DNA of 6,645 nt from an uncultured bacterium (GTDB lineage Bacteria > Planctomycetota > Phycisphaerae > Sedimentisphaerales > Anaerobacaceae): assembly GCA_913009865.1 (NCBI GenBank), contig CAJVYK010000108.1:1-6645 (forward strand). The letters are read 5' to 3'. Positions 5,409 through 6,645 of this stretch are shown piece after piece. A program made the translations under genes and the position numbers. The notes under the pieces were generated by a model. It saw nothing but the letters and a program-made list of their open reading frames with translations. It made no database searches and had not been told where the DNA came from. Each line of letters opens with the position of its first letter. The first letter of the stretch is position 1.

Positions 5409-6035
5409 ATGAAGAAAATAATTCTTACAATAGCGGCGATTTTAGCGGTCTCAAGCGCTGTACTAAGTGCCGGCGAAAGCGGGAAGCCGTCGGCAGGGGC
5501 AGGTGCCGCCAAATCCAAAGCCGGCAAAAAGGCGCCGGAGTTCAAGCTGAAGAACTATGACGGCAAAACGATAGAGCTTTCCGACTACAAAGGCAAAATT
5601 GTGGTGCTGGAGTGGCTCAATTATGAGTGCCCATTCAGCAGATACCATCACGAAAAGGCAAACACGATGGTCGAGCTTGCAGATAAGTACAAGGACAAGA
5701 ACGTCGTCTGGCTTGCGATAAACAGTACAAGCCATCTGATTACAGAAAAGAATAAAGAGTTTGCGGAAAAGAACAATATCAGCTACCCGATACTCGATGA
5801 CCGCTCAGGTAAAGTGGGCAGGGCTTACAAGGCCAGGACAACACCGCATATGTTTATCATAAATGCTAAGGGAATGATTGTCTTCGACGGCGCTATCGAT
5901 AATTCGCCGTTGGGCCGCAGGAAAAAAGGAGTGATTAATTACGTTGACAAGGCCCTGGGCGAGCTTACCAGCGGCAAAAAGATAAGCGTTCCGAGAACAA
6001 AACCCTACGGCTGCACTGTAAAGTACGCCAATTGA
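5409..6035 (+). CDS. Exported thioredoxin-fold redoxin (peroxiredoxin-like family)
   Basis: Predicted exported thiol-dependent redox protein of the AhpC/TSA-redoxin superfamily; partner and substrate unknown. The 208 residues comprise a signal peptide (KK then a hydrophobic stretch to about Ala21), a low-complexity Gly/Ala/Lys/Ser linker at 22-41, and the redoxin domain from about 42. Visible are APEFKLKNYDGKTIELSDYKG, then the strand VVLEWLNYECPFS with Cys74, the Thr-Thr-Pro cis-proline loop (TTPHMFII, 144-151), GMIVFDGAIDNS at 155-166 and the C-terminal PYGCTVKY with Cys202. The active site reads CPFS, so the usual second Cys is a Ser; Cys202 is the only other cysteine and could be the resolving residue. 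The end motif recalls the PRX_like1 group. The start is supported by GAAAGGA (5395-5401), 7 nt upstream. It is the only plus-strand gene, and its stop is 2 bp from that of the convergent gene. Confidence 0.85.
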   Translation: MKKIILTIAAILAVSSAVLSAGESGKPSAGAGAAKSKAGKKAPEFKLKNYDGKTIELSDYKGKIVVLEWLNYECPFSRYHHEKANTMVELADKYKDKNVVWLAINSTSHLITEKNKEFAEKNNISYPILDDRSGKVGRAYKARTTPHMFIINAKGMIVFDGAIDNSPLGRRKKGVINYVDKALGELTSGKKISVPRTKPYGCTVKYAN

Positions 6036-6037
6036 TA

Positions 6038-6553
6038 TCAGGATAAAAGCGTCTGTATTTGTACGGCGCACCGGCGGAACTTATCGGCTGGCACGGTTAT
6101 TGTCTGCCATTTCGGGCTGCGGACTTTCATAAACCTTCGGTAATCGTCTAACTTAATGCAAAAAAATATATACCTGCCTGCGTCAAAATCGTAAACGTCT
6201 CTGCCGTCAAAATCAACGTCGATGTTCTCTATTCTATAGGCAAAAATGAAAACTGCGGTATGGCTCGGCCCGAAAACTTCCTGCCACCTGGTCAATCCAT
6301 CAACGTCATCGGTTGTGACCCAGCATTCAAAGCCGGCCAATTTGGCGAAACTGGTGCCCTTGAACTTCCTTCCCTTGACCTCGGCAACTACTATTTGCCC
6401 ATTATGCGGATATAATAAATAATCGAAGCTCCTAATCCTCAAACGCCCCAAAGCAGATCTCTTTTGCTCATCAACCGCTATATATTGAATACGATTATCA
6501 ATCAACCAATTTCCGAAGGCCCGTTCGTAGTGGTTGAGATGAAAATTTTTCAT
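6038..6553 (-). CDS. HYExAFE-like family protein, putative PD-(D/E)XK nuclease fold
   Basis: A 171-residue protein of unknown function. The N-terminal NHYERAFGNWL (7-17) matches the name-giving motif of the HYExAFE family, which I recall as a planctomycete family, except that the final Glu is Gly14. The layout resembles a PD-(D/E)XK nuclease core: an N-terminal helix with Glu10, then SFDYLLYP (Asp44), a strand, and VVAEVKGRK (Glu58, Lys60), giving D...ExK. The C-terminal half (75-171) is rich in aromatic and acidic residues, and I cannot assign it. There is no signal peptide or membrane segment, so it is probably cytoplasmic. The ATG overlaps the stop of the upstream aminoacyl-tRNA synthetase-like gene (ATGA) with no clear Shine-Dalgarno, implying translational coupling. 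Nuclease activity is an inference from motifs only; it could be a structural or inactive member. Confidence 0.75.
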   Translation of the reverse strand: MKNFHLNHYERAFGNWLIDNRIQYIAVDEQKRSALGRLRIRSFDYLLYPHNGQIVVAEVKGRKFKGTSFAKLAGFECWVTTDDVDGLTRWQEVFGPSHTAVFIFAYRIENIDVDFDGRDVYDFDAGRYIFFCIKLDDYRRFMKVRSPKWQTITVPADKFRRCAVQIQTLLS

Positions 6554-6645
6554 TTCGATTCGGATTTAAGCTCTTCGAAAAACTTATCTTCGTCAATCTT
6601 TTTCTGCTGACCAGTTGCCATATCCTTGACCTTGATTTTGCCTTC
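6550..6645 (-). CDS. hisS: Probable histidyl-tRNA synthetase, C-terminal 31 residues (partial)
   Basis: The minus frame is open from the right edge to a TGA at 6552-6550. The fragment GKIKVKDMATGQQKKI resembles the last strand and turn of the HisRS anticodon-binding domain (E. coli ends with VAVKDLRSGEQTAV and a short helix), followed here by DEDKFFEELKSESK. Another class II synthetase with the same C-terminal domain (such as ProRS, ThrRS or GlyRS) is possible because only 31 residues can be read. The stop overlaps the next gene's ATG by ATGA. Confidence 0.55.
   Translation of the reverse strand, partial: EGKIKVKDMATGQQKKIDEDKFFEELKSESK

Overview
The window looks like part of an anaerobic bacterial chromosome. 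My best guess is a planctomycete, probably an uncultured, Phycisphaerae-like lineage with a Wood-Ljungdahl pathway. Three things point that way: two corrinoid-pathway genes (acsD, acsE), an anaerobic sulfatase-maturing radical SAM enzyme, and a gene that resembles the 'HYExAFE' family, which I remember as mainly planctomycetal. No rRNA or other phylogenetic marker is present, so the taxonomy is inference.

Layout: almost everything is on the minus strand. In minus-strand order (right to left) these are the 3' end of a probable hisS, an overlapping HYExAFE-like putative nuclease, then, after one plus-strand redoxin gene, a Dabb-domain lipoprotein, rsmD, a CCA/poly(A) nucleotidyltransferase, the sulfatase maturase, acsD, and the 5' part of acsE, which is cut by the left edge. 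The only plus-strand gene is the secreted thioredoxin-like protein at 5409-6035. It is divergent from the lipoprotein gene and converges on the HYExAFE gene with 2 bp between their stop codons.

How the genes fit together: AcsD (small subunit of the corrinoid iron-sulfur protein) and AcsE (methyl-H4folate methyltransferase) are direct partners. AcsE moves the methyl group from methyltetrahydrofolate to the cobalamin held by AcsC/AcsD, which passes it to CODH/acetyl-CoA synthase. rsmD, the nucleotidyltransferase and the maturase overlap (35 nt, then 1 nt) and probably form one transcription unit of RNA-modification genes plus an oxygen-sensitive maturase. hisS and the HYExAFE gene share an ATGA stop/start overlap.

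Non-coding structure of note: five perfect tandem copies of a 7-bp unit between acsD and acsE; a 20-bp element inside rsmD that I recognise as a type of dispersed repeat and which adds in-frame residues just before the DPPY motif; and, upstream of the redoxin gene, a good sigma-70-like promoter overlapped by an 8-bp inverted repeat, with a second small dyad downstream. I saw no RNA genes, CRISPR array, insertion sequence or convincing intrinsic terminator. I found no clearly new multi-gene system. The least understood items are the HYExAFE-like protein and the repeat elements.
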